Shown here in pieces: positions 1-6,217 of a stretch of 6,217 bases of DNA. The translations under genes were made by a program, and so were the position numbers. Within the stretch, counting starts at the first letter, position 1. Each line of letters starts with the position of its first letter. Source of the DNA: Rhodocyclaceae bacterium UBA2346. GTDB taxonomy: Bacteria; Pseudomonadota; Gammaproteobacteria; Burkholderiales; Rhodocyclaceae. Below the pieces are notes generated by a model. The model searched no databases, was not told the DNA's origin, and saw only the letters and a list, made by a program, of their open reading frames with translations. The stretch is taken from positions 1 through 6,217 of the forward strand of contig DDUE01000001.1 in the NCBI GenBank assembly GCA_002344625.1, in the 5' to 3' direction.

Positions 1-563
1 ACGGTCGGCAGCAGCATCGCGTGACGGTCGGAGCGTGGGTTGTGCACCCGCTCGAGGGTGATCGCGCGGTCGATCACCGGGCACACGCGATAGCAGACGT
101 CGCAGCGCAGGCCGAGAAAATTGAGGCAGGTTTCCTGGTCGATCAGCACCGCGAGCCCCATGCGCGCGTGCTCGATGTCGGTGAGGCCACGGTCGAGCGC
201 GCCGGTCGGACAGGCGAGCACGCACGGGATATCGTCGCACATCTCGCACGCCACCTTGCGCGCCTCGAAGTACGGCGTGCCGGTCACGACGCCGTCGCCG
301 AGTTCGGCGAGCTTCAGCGTGTCGTACGGGCAATCACGCACGCACAAGCCGCAACGCACGCACGCGCCGAGAAAATCGGATTCGGCCAGGGCGCCCGGGG
401 GTCTGAGCGCGGTCGCCGGCAATGCCGCGGCCTGGCGCGAATAAAGCCCCACGCCCGCCGCGAGCAGGCACGCCCCGCCCGCGACTCCGGCCACTTCCTT
501 CAGGAAGCGTCGGCGCGCCGGTGCGCCTTTCCCGTCCTTGGCCTTGTCCATGACGTCGGTCAT
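1..563 (-). CDS. napG: NapG, Tat-exported ferredoxin-type quinol dehydrogenase subunit (3' end truncated by the window edge)
   Basis: NapG is a periplasmic Fe-S protein that works with membrane protein NapH to pass electrons from quinol toward the NapAB nitrate reductase. About 187 residues are visible. The N-terminus has a Tat motif, RRRFLK (residues 17-22), followed by an Ala/Gly-rich hydrophobic stretch (about 24-41). Cysteine clusters follow: C68/C71/C74/C78, C106/C109/C114/C118 and C146/C154/C157/C161, each closing on Cys-Pro. The family usually carries four [4Fe-4S] sites, so the fourth should lie beyond position 1. The start at 563 is chosen because GGGAGG sits 5 bases upstream. An in-frame ATG at 551 would also keep the Tat motif but has no comparable ribosome site. 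It is the fourth gene of the nap operon and is separated from napA by an unusually long 187-base gap. The gene order matches the napFDAGHBC type. The alternative NrfC-like or other Tat ferredoxins is unlikely given position and cysteine spacing. Confidence 0.95.
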   Translation of the reverse strand, partial: MTDVMDKAKDGKGAPARRRFLKEVAGVAGGACLLAAGVGLYSRQAAALPATALRPPGALAESDFLGACVRCGLCVRDCPYDTLKLAELGDGVVTGTPYFEARKVACEMCDDIPCVLACPTGALDRGLTDIEHARMGLAVLIDQETCLNFLGLRCDVCYRVCPVIDRAITLERVHNPRSDRHAMLLPT

Positions 564-750
564 TCAGGCCTCCCGCCGGGCCGACCGTACGGTGCAAAGC
601 CGGCGCTGCGCGAACGAAGTGAGCGTGAGGGTCGTTTCATTGCGGTTTCTCGTGGGCCGGCCTCGTCGAGGCCTCGCGGCGATCCGGTCACAGGCACATC
701 GCCCGCAACCGGCCACTCGCGTCCCACCTCCATCTGTCTCTGCGTCGGCC
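564..750 (-). other. Long napA-napG intercistronic spacer with dyad symmetries
   Basis: This 187-base stretch has no convincing gene. It holds a perfect 7-base-arm palindrome at 659-673 (GGCCTCG-T-CGAGGCC). A 6-base inverted repeat pairs 678-683 with 698-703 (GGCGAT/ATCGCC), and a 10-base palindrome lies at 584-593 (ACCGTACGGT). There is no T-run, so this is not a standard intrinsic terminator. A small open frame runs through it and ends in an ATGA overlap with napG, but its codon third positions are only about 60% G/C, unlike the strongly GC3-biased real genes here, so I do not call it. The spacer could fold in the nap mRNA and adjust expression of napG and later genes relative to napA, which is inference. 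Confidence 0.5.
569..574 (-). promoter_or_regulatory. Ribosome binding site of napG
   Basis: The minus strand reads GGGAGG here, 5 bases before the ATG at 563. It decides the napG start against the in-frame ATG at 551. Confidence 0.7.
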
Positions 751-3288
751 TCAGGCTTTCATGACCTTGACCGGGCACTTCTTGAAGTCGGTTTCCTTCG
801 AGATCGGGCAGGTGGCATCGAGAATCAGCTTGTTCACCAGGCGCCCTTCATCGAAGAACGGCACGAACACCAGCCCCACCGGCGGCTTGTTGCGGCCCCG
901 GGTTTCAAGGCGCGCGACGATCTCGCCGCGCTTGGAGGCGATCTTGACCGCCATGCCACGCTGCAATCCGCGCTTCTGGGCATCCTCGGGGTGCATGAAA
1001 ACCTGTGCCTCCGGCACCGAGCGGTGCAGTTCGGCGACCCGCCGAGTCATCGAGCCGGTATGCCAGTGTTCCAGCACCCGCCCCGTGCACATCCACAGAT
1101 CATGCTCGGCGTCGGGCATCTCGGGCGGATCCTGGTAGGGCAGCGCGAACGCGACCGCCTTCCCGTCTTGAAAGCCGTAGAAGTTGAATCCCTCGCCTGC
1201 CTTCACGTAGGGGTCGTAGCCTTCGCGGTAGCGCCACAGCGTCTCCTTGCCGTCCACCACCGGCCAGCGCAGGCCGCGCGCCTGATGGTAGGTGGCGAAA
1301 TCGGCGAGATCGTGCGCATGGCCGCGGCCGAACGAGGCGTATTCCTCGAACAAGCCTTTTTGCACGTAGAACCCGAACACCTTGGATTCGTCGTTCATGT
1401 AGTCGGCCCAGGCATGCGCGTTCACCGCCGCGACATCGGCGAGCGGATAGCGGTCGACCTGGCCGTTGGCGAACAGCACGTCGTAGAGCGTCTTGCCCCG
1501 GTACTCGGGCGCTTTCGCGAGCAGTTCTTCCGGCCACACTTCGTCGACCTTGAAGCGCTTCGAGAACTCGATGTACTGCCACAGATCGCTCTTCGCATTG
1601 CCCGGCGCATTGACCTGCTGGCGCCAGAACTGGGTGCGGCGCTCGGCGTTGCCGTAGGCGCCTTCTTTCTCGGTCCACATCGCGCACGGCAGGATCAGGT
1701 CGGCCGACAGCGCCGACACGGTGGGATAGACGTCCGACACCACCACGAAGGCATCCGGGTTGCGCCAGCCGGGGTAGATCTCGTCGTTGATGTTCGGACC
1801 CGCCTGCATGTTGTTGGTGGTCGAGGTCCAGTAGCACTTGATCTTGCCGTCCTTGAGCGCGCGGCTCTGGGCCACCGCGTGCAGGCCGATCTTGTCGGAG
1901 ATCGCGCCTTCGGGCAGCTTCCAGATCTTTTCGGCGGTCGCCCGGTGCTTGGGATTGGTGACCACGAGGTCGGCCGGCAGGCGGTGCGCGAACGTGCCGA
2001 CTTCGCGCGCCGTGCCGCAGGCGGAAGGCTGGCCGGTGAGCGAAAACGGGCTGTTGCCCGGCTCCGAGATCTTGCCCACCAGCAGGTGGACGTTGTAGAT
2101 CATGTTGTTCACCCAGGTGCCGCGGGTGTGCTGGTTGAAGCCCATGGTCCAGAACGACATGACCTTCTTGTTCGGGTCGGCATAGGTTTCGGCCATGCGC
2201 AACAGGCGGTCGGCGGGCACCCCGGAGAGCTTGGCGACCTTGTCGAGCGGATAGTCGGCGACATAGGCGGCGAACTCGTCGAAGCTCATGTCCTCGGCCT
2301 TGCCCGGGTTGCCCTTGGGCTTGCCTTCGGCGCCCGGATAGCCGTTATTGGTCGCGCTGACTTCGAGCGGATGGTTGCCGCGCAGCCCGAAACCGATGTC
2401 CGGCTCACCCCGCTTGAACTTCACGTGCTTGCCGATGAAATCCATGTCGGCCTTGCCGGTCGAGATGATGTGATGGCAGACGTAGTTGAGGATCGCCAGG
2501 TCGGTCTGCGGCGCGAAGACCATGCCGTTGTCGGCAAGCTCGAACGAACGGTGCTCGAACGTCGACAGCACGTGCACTTCGCTGCCCTGGCTGGAAAGAC
2601 GCCGGTCGGTGATGCGGGTCCACAGGATCGGGTGCATCTCGGCCATGTTGGCGCCCCACAGCACGAACACATCGGCGTTCTCGATGTCGTCGTAGCAGCC
2701 CATCGGCTCGTCCATGCCGAAGGTGCGCATGAAGCCGGCCACCGCCGAGGCCATGCAGTGGCGGGCGTTGGGGTCGATGTTGTTGGTGAGGAAACCCGCC
2801 TTGTAGAGCTTCGCCGCGGCATAGCCTTCCCAGATCGTCCACTGGCCGGAGCCGAACATCGCGATCGAGTCCCGGCCGTGCTCCTTGATCGCCGCCTTCC
2901 ACTTGTCGGCCATGATGTCGAAGGCCTGGTCCCACCCGATCGGCGCGAATTCGCCGTTCTTGTCGTACTGGCCGTTCTTCATCCGCAGCATCGGCTGGGT
3001 GAGGCGGTCGCTGCCGTACATGATCTTGGACAGAAAGTAACCCTTGATGCAGTTCAGGCCGCGGTTGACCGGCGAATCCGGGTCCCCCTGGGTCGCCACC
3101 ACGCGGTCGTTCTGCACCCCGACCAAAACCGAACAGCCCACGCCGCAGAAGCGACAGGCGGCCTTGTCCCAGCGCACCCGGGTCGCGCTGGCGTCCTGCT
3201 GCGCCGCCGCCGTGGCCGGCGCCGCAATGCCGGCCGTCGCCGCCGCGGCCGCAACCGCGTTCGTCTTGATGAATTCGCGTCTGTCCAT
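751..3288 (-). CDS. napA: NapA, catalytic subunit of periplasmic nitrate reductase
   Basis: NapA reduces nitrate to nitrite in the periplasm using a Mo-bis(MGD) cofactor and one [4Fe-4S] cluster, normally in complex with the dihaem cytochrome NapB. The protein is 845 residues from this start, close to the usual 830-850. The N-terminus is a Tat signal: DRREFIKT, then an Ala-rich hydrophobic stretch ending near the AxA at residues 27-29. The Fe-S cysteines are C45, C48, C52 and C80, with the conserved Lys82 two residues later, which in the family bridges cluster and pterin. Cys178 in the NARHCMAS motif is the predicted molybdenum ligand. The C-terminus, [13 protein letters not shown], is typical of NapA. 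Start choice: AGGAGG (3299-3304) is 10 bases from the ATG at 3288 but only 1 base from the in-frame ATG at 3297, so 3288 is preferred. The 3297 ATG would overlap the napD stop as ATGA. Assimilatory NasA is excluded by the Tat signal and the napFD neighbours. Confidence 0.98.
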   Translation of the reverse strand: MDRREFIKTNAVAAAAATAGIAAPATAAAQQDASATRVRWDKAACRFCGVGCSVLVGVQNDRVVATQGDPDSPVNRGLNCIKGYFLSKIMYGSDRLTQPMLRMKNGQYDKNGEFAPIGWDQAFDIMADKWKAAIKEHGRDSIAMFGSGQWTIWEGYAAAKLYKAGFLTNNIDPNARHCMASAVAGFMRTFGMDEPMGCYDDIENADVFVLWGANMAEMHPILWTRITDRRLSSQGSEVHVLSTFEHRSFELADNGMVFAPQTDLAILNYVCHHIISTGKADMDFIGKHVKFKRGEPDIGFGLRGNHPLEVSATNNGYPGAEGKPKGNPGKAEDMSFDEFAAYVADYPLDKVAKLSGVPADRLLRMAETYADPNKKVMSFWTMGFNQHTRGTWVNNMIYNVHLLVGKISEPGNSPFSLTGQPSACGTAREVGTFAHRLPADLVVTNPKHRATAEKIWKLPEGAISDKIGLHAVAQSRALKDGKIKCYWTSTTNNMQAGPNINDEIYPGWRNPDAFVVVSDVYPTVSALSADLILPCAMWTEKEGAYGNAERRTQFWRQQVNAPGNAKSDLWQYIEFSKRFKVDEVWPEELLAKAPEYRGKTLYDVLFANGQVDRYPLADVAAVNAHAWADYMNDESKVFGFYVQKGLFEEYASFGRGHAHDLADFATYHQARGLRWPVVDGKETLWRYREGYDPYVKAGEGFNFYGFQDGKAVAFALPYQDPPEMPDAEHDLWMCTGRVLEHWHTGSMTRRVAELHRSVPEAQVFMHPEDAQKRGLQRGMAVKIASKRGEIVARLETRGRNKPPVGLVFVPFFDEGRLVNKLILDATCPISKETDFKKCPVKVMKA

Positions 3289-3293
3289 TTTGA

Positions 3294-3548
3294 TCATGCC
3301 TCCTGTAGTTCGAGACCTTCATCGGTATATTCGTAGGCCACCGTCACGCTCAACACCGCGGGCAGCAGCGTGATCGCGAGAATCGAGTCGCTGACCGCAT
3401 GGCCTTCGCCATCTTCGACGGTGACGATCAGGCGGCCGGTTTCGAGCGATTCGCCATGCACCTCGGTGCCGGGGGTAGACCGCAACTGCGCCTTGAGCGC
3501 GGGGAATTCCTGCGGTTTGGCACGCAACACCAGGCTCGCAATGTTCAT
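3294..3548 (-). CDS. napD: NapD, cytoplasmic chaperone for the NapA Tat signal peptide
   Basis: NapD binds the twin-arginine signal peptide of NapA and holds back export until the molybdenum cofactor is inserted. The product is 84 residues, in the normal range. It opens with [10 protein letters not shown], the first beta strand of the small ferredoxin-like fold. The middle reads PGTEVHGES, then GRLIVTVE, and a final segment [14 protein letters not shown], all characteristic of the family. The start at 3548 is set by a 4-base ATGA overlap with the napF stop and by GGAGAA (3555-3560) 6 bases upstream. A much longer frame extends upstream in this phase, but it lies over napF and is a shadow. Its position directly before napA is standard. 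It has no cysteine clusters or membrane segments, as expected for NapD. Confidence 0.95.
   Translation of the reverse strand: MNIASLVLRAKPQEFPALKAQLRSTPGTEVHGESLETGRLIVTVEDGEGHAVSDSILAITLLPAVLSVTVAYEYTDEGLELQEA
3299..3304 (-). promoter_or_regulatory. Ribosome binding site of napA, inside the napD 3' end
   Basis: The minus strand reads AGGAGG, a perfect Shine-Dalgarno match, within the last codons of napD. Its spacing (10 bases to the ATG at 3288, 1 base to the ATG at 3297) favours the inner start. It lets ribosomes ending napD re-initiate on napA. Confidence 0.75.
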
Positions 3549-4030
3549 TGGGACTTCTCCATCGATATCGCCTGCGTCGGGCAGGTCGAAATACAGGCGC
3601 CACAGCCGCTGCACGCACCGGCATCGAGTTCGGGCAATGCAACGCCGCCGGCACGCGGGCGAAAGCGGATCGCGCCGGCGTCGCAACACTCGCCGCATAC
3701 CCGGCACTCCACGCCGTCTTGCGCGATGCAGCCGCCACCGATGCGCGCAAGGATGTGCCAGGGCGCCCGCCCCGGCGCACCCTGCAGCGCGGCGGGGGCA
3801 CACGCCGTCACGCACGCAGCGCAGAAACTGCACTCTCCAAGACTGAAATCGACCACCGGAAAACCGCCGTCGCCACCACGCACGATGTGCGTCGGGCAGG
3901 CCGACACGCATTCACCACAGCGGGTGCAGCGCTGCTCGAACGACTCCTCGGCGACCGCCCAGGGCGGGCGAAGCGGCGGGTTCGCGGGCCGGGTCCGACC
4001 GCGCAGAAAGGTCCTGCGGGAGGTTTGCAT
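3545..4030 (-). CDS. napF: NapF, cytoplasmic ferredoxin-type maturation protein of the nap system
   Basis: NapF is a cytoplasmic Fe-S protein that interacts with NapA and is thought to help assemble or load its [4Fe-4S] cluster before Tat export. The 161-residue product is near the E. coli length. Four cysteine groups are visible: C35/C38/C41/C45, C67/C70/C73/C77, C101 with C109/C112/C116, and C140/C143/C146/C150. C115 is an extra cysteine next to C116. The sequence RPPWAV (22-27) and the motifs CTRCGECV, ECSFCAAC and GVECRVCGECC resemble NapF. The N-terminus, SRRTFLRG, mimics a Tat consensus, but what follows is RTRPANPPLRPP with no hydrophobic core, so export is not expected. The start at 4030 is chosen because it is the ATG that places this N-terminus correctly; the ribosome site in front is weak. 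It is the first gene of the operon, downstream of the FNR-type promoter, and overlaps napD by 4 bases. Confidence 0.94.
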   Translation of the reverse strand: MQTSRRTFLRGRTRPANPPLRPPWAVAEESFEQRCTRCGECVSACPTHIVRGGDGGFPVVDFSLGECSFCAACVTACAPAALQGAPGRAPWHILARIGGGCIAQDGVECRVCGECCDAGAIRFRPRAGGVALPELDAGACSGCGACISTCPTQAISMEKSQ

Positions 4031-4072
4031 GCCGCTGGCGACGGAATCGCCCTGTGGTTATCATGGATATAC

Positions 4073-4078
4073 ATTAGA
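4073..4078 (-). promoter_or_regulatory. Predicted -10 element of the napF operon promoter
   Basis: The minus strand reads TCTAAT, a 5/6 match to TATAAT. It predicts transcription starting near 4066-4067, about 36 bases before the napF ATG. The distance to the centre of the FNR-type palindrome is then about 41.5-42.5 bases, as in class II FNR-dependent promoters, which often lack a good -35 box. Prediction only. Confidence 0.6.
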
Positions 4079-4082
4079 CGCC

Positions 4083-4097
4083 GGCGGACAAACCGCC
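4083..4097. repeat. Short inverted repeat in the nap promoter spacer
   Basis: GGCGG and CCGCC (plus strand) flank a 5-base ACAAA centre, giving perfect 5-base arms. It lies between the predicted -10 and the FNR-type box, where RNA polymerase and its activator sit. It could be an extra operator or chance in GC-rich DNA; I cannot assign a regulator. Confidence 0.3.
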
Positions 4098-4101
4098 AAC
4101 C

Positions 4102-4115
4102 TTGACCATGGTCAA
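4102..4115. promoter_or_regulatory. FNR/DNR-type (Crp-Fnr family) binding site
   Basis: TTGAC-CATG-GTCAA is a perfect 14-base palindrome, extending to 16 bases with the outer C and G (4101-4116). It fits the TTGA(T/C)-N4-(A/G)TCAA pattern bound by FNR, ANR, DNR and NNR proteins, which activate genes under low oxygen and/or with nitric oxide. The centre at 4108.5 is about 42 bases upstream of the predicted napF start site. The same site lies about 200 bases upstream of the divergent HD-GYP gene and could serve it too. Which family member binds cannot be told from the site. Confidence 0.75.
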
Positions 4116-4305
4116 GTTGAGAATTGCTCTCGTTTCATCATCAGGATTCATCACGCGCCCCACCCGGGGGCCACCCGACCCTGGCCGGAAACCGGCGTTC
4201 GCCCCGGATACCGCCCATCGACGGGCTTCCGGCACCCAGAATCCGCTTGAATCGACCTGTCGTCCATGCAAGCATAGCCGCCACCCCAACGCGCAGGCAC
4301 TCGTC

Positions 4306-5463
4306 ATGTCCGACCCCATGTTCTCCGACGCGACGATCGACAAGGCAACCGTGCTGGTCGTCGACGACACGCCCGACAATCTCGCCCTGATGAGCGAACT
4401 GCTCAAGGAAAGATATCGGGTCAAGGTCGCCACTGACGGTGAGAAGGCCCTGCGGATCGCGCGCTCCGCCCAGGCGCCGGACCTGATCCTTCTCGACGTG
4501 ATGATGCCGGGCATGGATGGCTACGCCGTGTGCACGGCGCTCAAGTCCGCACCCGAGACCCGCGACATTCCGGTGATCTTCCTGACCGCGAAGTCGCAGG
4601 TGGAGGACGAGCAACGCGGTCTCGAATGCGGCGCGACCGACTACATCACCAAGCCCGTCAGCCCGCCCATCCTTTTGGCACGGGTCAAGACCCACCTGGC
4701 GCTCAAGGCCTCGGCCGACTTCCTGCGCGACAAGGCCGCTTTTCTCGAGAGCGAGACGCTCAAGCGCACCCGCGAGATCGTCGCGATCCAGGACGCCACC
4801 GTACTCGCCCTCGCGTCGCTGGCCGAAACCCGCGACGCCGACACCGGCAACCATATCCGCCGCACCCAGCATTACGTCAAGATCCTGGCGGAACACCTGC
4901 GCACCCATCCGCGCTTCGCCGCCTTCTGCACCGACTACAACATCATGCTGCTGTTCAAGTCGGCGCCCCTGCACGATATCGGCAAGGTCGGCATCCCCGA
5001 CCGCATCCTGCTCAAACCCGGGAAGCTCGATCCGCACGAGTTCGAGATCATGAAGACCCACACCACGCTGGGCTTCAACGCCATCGAGCAGGCGGAGCAA
5101 GCGCTCAGCACCGAGGTCGCGATTCTCAGCATGGCCAAGCAGATCGCGCTCAGCCACCAGGAGAAATGGGATGGCACCGGCTATCCGCAGGGTCTGGCGG
5201 GCGATGCGATCCCCGTCGCGGCGCGCCTGATGGCGCTCGCCGACGTTTACGACGCACTCATCTGCCGGCGCGTCTACAAGGAGCCGATGTCGCACGAACA
5301 GGCCGTGGAGATCATTCTCCAAGGCTGCGGCAAGCACTTCGATCCCGACATCGTGGCCGCCTTCGCCCAGACCAAGGAACAGTTTCGCCGGATCGCCACA
5401 CGCTACTCGGATTCCGACGCCGACCTCGACAAGCTGAGCGCCTACACGGCCATCGCGCTGTAA
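4306..5463 (+). CDS. Response regulator with REC and HD-GYP domains (predicted cyclic-di-GMP phosphodiesterase)
   Basis: The 385-residue cytoplasmic protein joins a receiver domain (about 15-131) to an HD-GYP domain (about 160-355) through a charged helical linker. The receiver has the acidic pair D20/D21, phospho-acceptor D64 in LLDVMMPGMDG, T94 and K116. In the output domain H183, H223/D224 (LHDIGKVGIPD), H252, H284 and D313 are predicted metal ligands, and DGTGYP (289-294) is the GYP signature. Known HD-GYP enzymes hydrolyse c-di-GMP to pGpG and/or GMP. Gln285 occupies a position that is His in the HHExxDGxGYP form. The start at 4306 has only a weak AGG 8 bases upstream. The ATG at 4318 is an alternative, and the in-frame extension back to 4102 is low-complexity and unlikely to be translated. 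No sensor kinase is adjacent, so its partner is unknown. It diverges from napF across a 275-base region containing the FNR-type site; a functional link to nitrate respiration is inference. Confidence 0.93.
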   Translation: MSDPMFSDATIDKATVLVVDDTPDNLALMSELLKERYRVKVATDGEKALRIARSAQAPDLILLDVMMPGMDGYAVCTALKSAPETRDIPVIFLTAKSQVEDEQRGLECGATDYITKPVSPPILLARVKTHLALKASADFLRDKAAFLESETLKRTREIVAIQDATVLALASLAETRDADTGNHIRRTQHYVKILAEHLRTHPRFAAFCTDYNIMLLFKSAPLHDIGKVGIPDRILLKPGKLDPHEFEIMKTHTTLGFNAIEQAEQALSTEVAILSMAKQIALSHQEKWDGTGYPQGLAGDAIPVAARLMALADVYDALICRRVYKEPMSHEQAVEIILQGCGKHFDPDIVAAFAQTKEQFRRIATRYSDSDADLDKLSAYTAIAL

Positions 5464-5511
5464 GACCACGGACGAGCGCGTTGCGCATGCCCGGCGGTGA
5501 TCGGTGTCGAT

Positions 5512-5529
5512 CGTAAATTGCGGTTTACG
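5512..5529. promoter_or_regulatory. 18-bp dyad, possible operator upstream of kynU
   Basis: CGTAAA-TTGCGG-TTTACG has perfect 6-base arms around a 6-base centre. It abuts the AT-rich putative promoter and has no following T-run in the right place for a terminator of the HD-GYP gene, so an operator is the better reading. Kynurenine genes in other proteobacteria are controlled by an Lrp/AsnC-type regulator (KynR); whether such a protein binds here is unknown. Confidence 0.4.
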
Positions 5530-5557
5530 TTTAAGTATAAATAATATATTTTTAAAT
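5524..5557 (+). promoter_or_regulatory. AT-rich putative kynU promoter region
   Basis: About 34 bases of nearly pure A/T stand out sharply in GC-rich DNA, between the HD-GYP stop and kynU. Candidate elements are TTGCGG (5518-5523) with TAATAT (5542-5547), or TTTACG (5524-5529) with TATTTT (5547-5552). None is a strong consensus match, so the start site cannot be fixed. The rest of the 177-base intergenic stretch shows only a small hairpin (GATCG/CGATC, 5499-5512) and no clear terminator. Confidence 0.45.
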
Positions 5558-5640
5558 CGCACATCACGGCGATGGACACCATCGCAGCCCCGGCATGGCC
5601 GACCGATTTCCCTGTCCACGAACTTCCGGAAACCCAGAAC

Positions 5641-6217
5641 ATGATCCGACTGACCGACTGCCAGGCACACGATGCCCAGGATCCCCTACGCCGCCTGCGC
5701 GACGCATTCTCGATTCCCGAAGGGGTGATCTACCTCGACGGCAACTCTCTTGGCGTGATGCCGAAGGCCGCACCGGCGCGCATCGCCGAAGTCGTTTCGC
5801 ACGAATGGGGGCACGAGCTGATCCGCGCCTGGAACAGCGCCGATTGGTTCGGTTTGCCGCGGCGGCTGGGCGACAAGATCGCACGGCTGATCGGCGCCGG
5901 TCCGGGCGAAGTGGTCGCGACCGACTCGACCTCGATCAACCTGTTCAAGGTTCTGTCCGCGGCGCTCAACATTGCGGCCACCGATGCGCCGGCGCGGCGA
6001 TCGATCGTGAGCGAGCGCAGCAACTTTCCCACCGATCTGTACATTGCCGAGTCGCTCGCGCGCGAGCGCGGTTTCGCGCTCAAGCTGGTGGAACCCGGGC
6101 AGATCGAATCCTCGCTCACCGACGACGTGGCGGTGCTGATGCTGACGCATGTCAATTACCGCACCGGGGCGATGCACGACATGGCCGCGCTCACCGCCCG
6201 CGCCCACGCCGCCGGGA
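5641..6217 (+). CDS. kynU: Kynureninase (3' end truncated by the window edge)
   Basis: Kynureninase is a PLP enzyme of fold type I that cleaves L-kynurenine to anthranilate and L-alanine in tryptophan catabolism (cytoplasm). About 192 residues, the N-terminal half, are visible. Recognisable segments are DAQDPLRRLRDAF (11-23), the family block YLDGNSLG (31-38), LIRAWNSADW (60-69), the PLP-phosphate region ATDSTSINLFK (93-103), SERSNFPTD (124-132) with the predicted cofactor-stacking Phe129 and Asp132, and LMLTHVNYRTGAMHD near the edge. The Schiff-base lysine lies outside the window. The start at 5641 gives the usual family N-terminus and has GGAA about 9 bases upstream. An in-frame ATG at 5572 would add 23 residues (MDTIAAPAWPTDF...) that do not resemble the family. 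The gene is preceded by its own putative promoter and is likely independent of the HD-GYP gene. Whether kynA or kynB follow cannot be seen. Confidence 0.95.
   Translation, partial: MIRLTDCQAHDAQDPLRRLRDAFSIPEGVIYLDGNSLGVMPKAAPARIAEVVSHEWGHELIRAWNSADWFGLPRRLGDKIARLIGAGPGEVVATDSTSINLFKVLSAALNIAATDAPARRSIVSERSNFPTDLYIAESLARERGFALKLVEPGQIESSLTDDVAVLMLTHVNYRTGAMHDMAALTARAHAAG

Noticed and set aside
560..778. Small minus-strand ORF (72 codons, or 57 from the ATG at 733) whose stop overlaps the napG start as ATGA.
   Set aside because: The overlap is suggestive because nearby nap junctions look the same, but the third-position G/C is only about 60%, the product is Arg/Gly/Pro-rich without membrane segment or motif, and there is no good ribosome site. 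It is not NapE, which is a small membrane protein.
538..3336. Very long plus-strand open frame (932 codons) opposite napA.
   Set aside because: It is the antisense shadow of napA: high GC3 in the real gene removes stops from the opposite frame. The product is His/Arg/Val/Leu/Gly-rich with no family signature, and napA on the other strand has full motif support.
3294..3911. 205-codon reading of the napD frame starting inside napF.
   Set aside because: The upstream 121 codons overlap napF in another frame and are Arg/Cys-rich shadow. The NapD family start is the ATG at 3548 with a ribosome site.
4102..4305. 68-codon upstream extension of the HD-GYP response regulator frame.
   Set aside because: It begins within the FNR-type palindrome and encodes Pro/Arg/Ser-rich sequence unlike receiver-domain N-termini. 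The receiver fold starts shortly after the ATG at 4306.
5499..5512. GATCG-GTGT-CGATC hairpin after the HD-GYP stop as an intrinsic terminator.
   Set aside because: Only a 5-base stem and no T-run directly after it; too weak to call.
4141..5670. Long minus-strand open frame (509 codons) opposite the HD-GYP gene.
   Set aside because: Antisense shadow of the same GC-bias kind. It runs across the HD-GYP coding region, the intergenic stretch and into the kynU start, with no recognisable domain.

Overview
The window reads as high-GC proteobacterial chromosome. The strong G/C third-position bias gives long antisense shadow frames, and the gene content looks like a respiratory denitrifier. The order napF-napD-napA-napG, together with the protein style, fits a betaproteobacterium of the Rhodocyclales type (Azoarcus, Thauera or Aromatoleum-like). 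That placement is inference from sequence character, not a database match.

Positions 1-4030, minus strand, hold the promoter-proximal part of a periplasmic nitrate reductase operon: napF, napD, napA and a 3'-truncated napG that runs off the left edge. napF/napD overlap by 4 bases (ATGA). napD/napA either overlap by 4 bases or are 5 bases apart, depending on the napA start. A 187-base gap with dyad symmetries separates napA from napG. NapA is the Mo-bisMGD/[4Fe-4S] catalytic subunit exported by Tat. NapD is its signal-peptide chaperone, NapF a cytoplasmic Fe-S maturation factor, and NapG a Tat-exported Fe-S protein of the quinol-oxidising NapGH branch. napH, napB and perhaps napC would be expected beyond position 1.

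Positions 4031-4305 are a divergent intergenic region. It contains a perfect FNR/DNR-type palindrome (TTGAC-CATG-GTCAA, 4102-4115). A good -10 hexamer lies at the spacing expected of a class II FNR-family activated promoter firing toward napF. This is the clearest regulatory signal in the window.

Positions 4306-5463, plus strand, encode a REC + HD-GYP response regulator, a predicted cyclic-di-GMP phosphodiesterase, divergent from nap. Positions 5464-5640 are intergenic, with an AT-rich island and an 18-bp dyad that look like a promoter/operator. From 5641 to the right edge is the N-terminal half of kynureninase (kynU), a tryptophan catabolism gene unrelated to nitrate respiration.

I see no mobile elements, RNA genes, CRISPR arrays or unknown gene cassette. 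The window is mostly recognisable housekeeping and respiratory content. The interest lies in the intergenic regulatory regions and in the nap/c-di-GMP divergent pairing; I did not find a convincing undescribed system.
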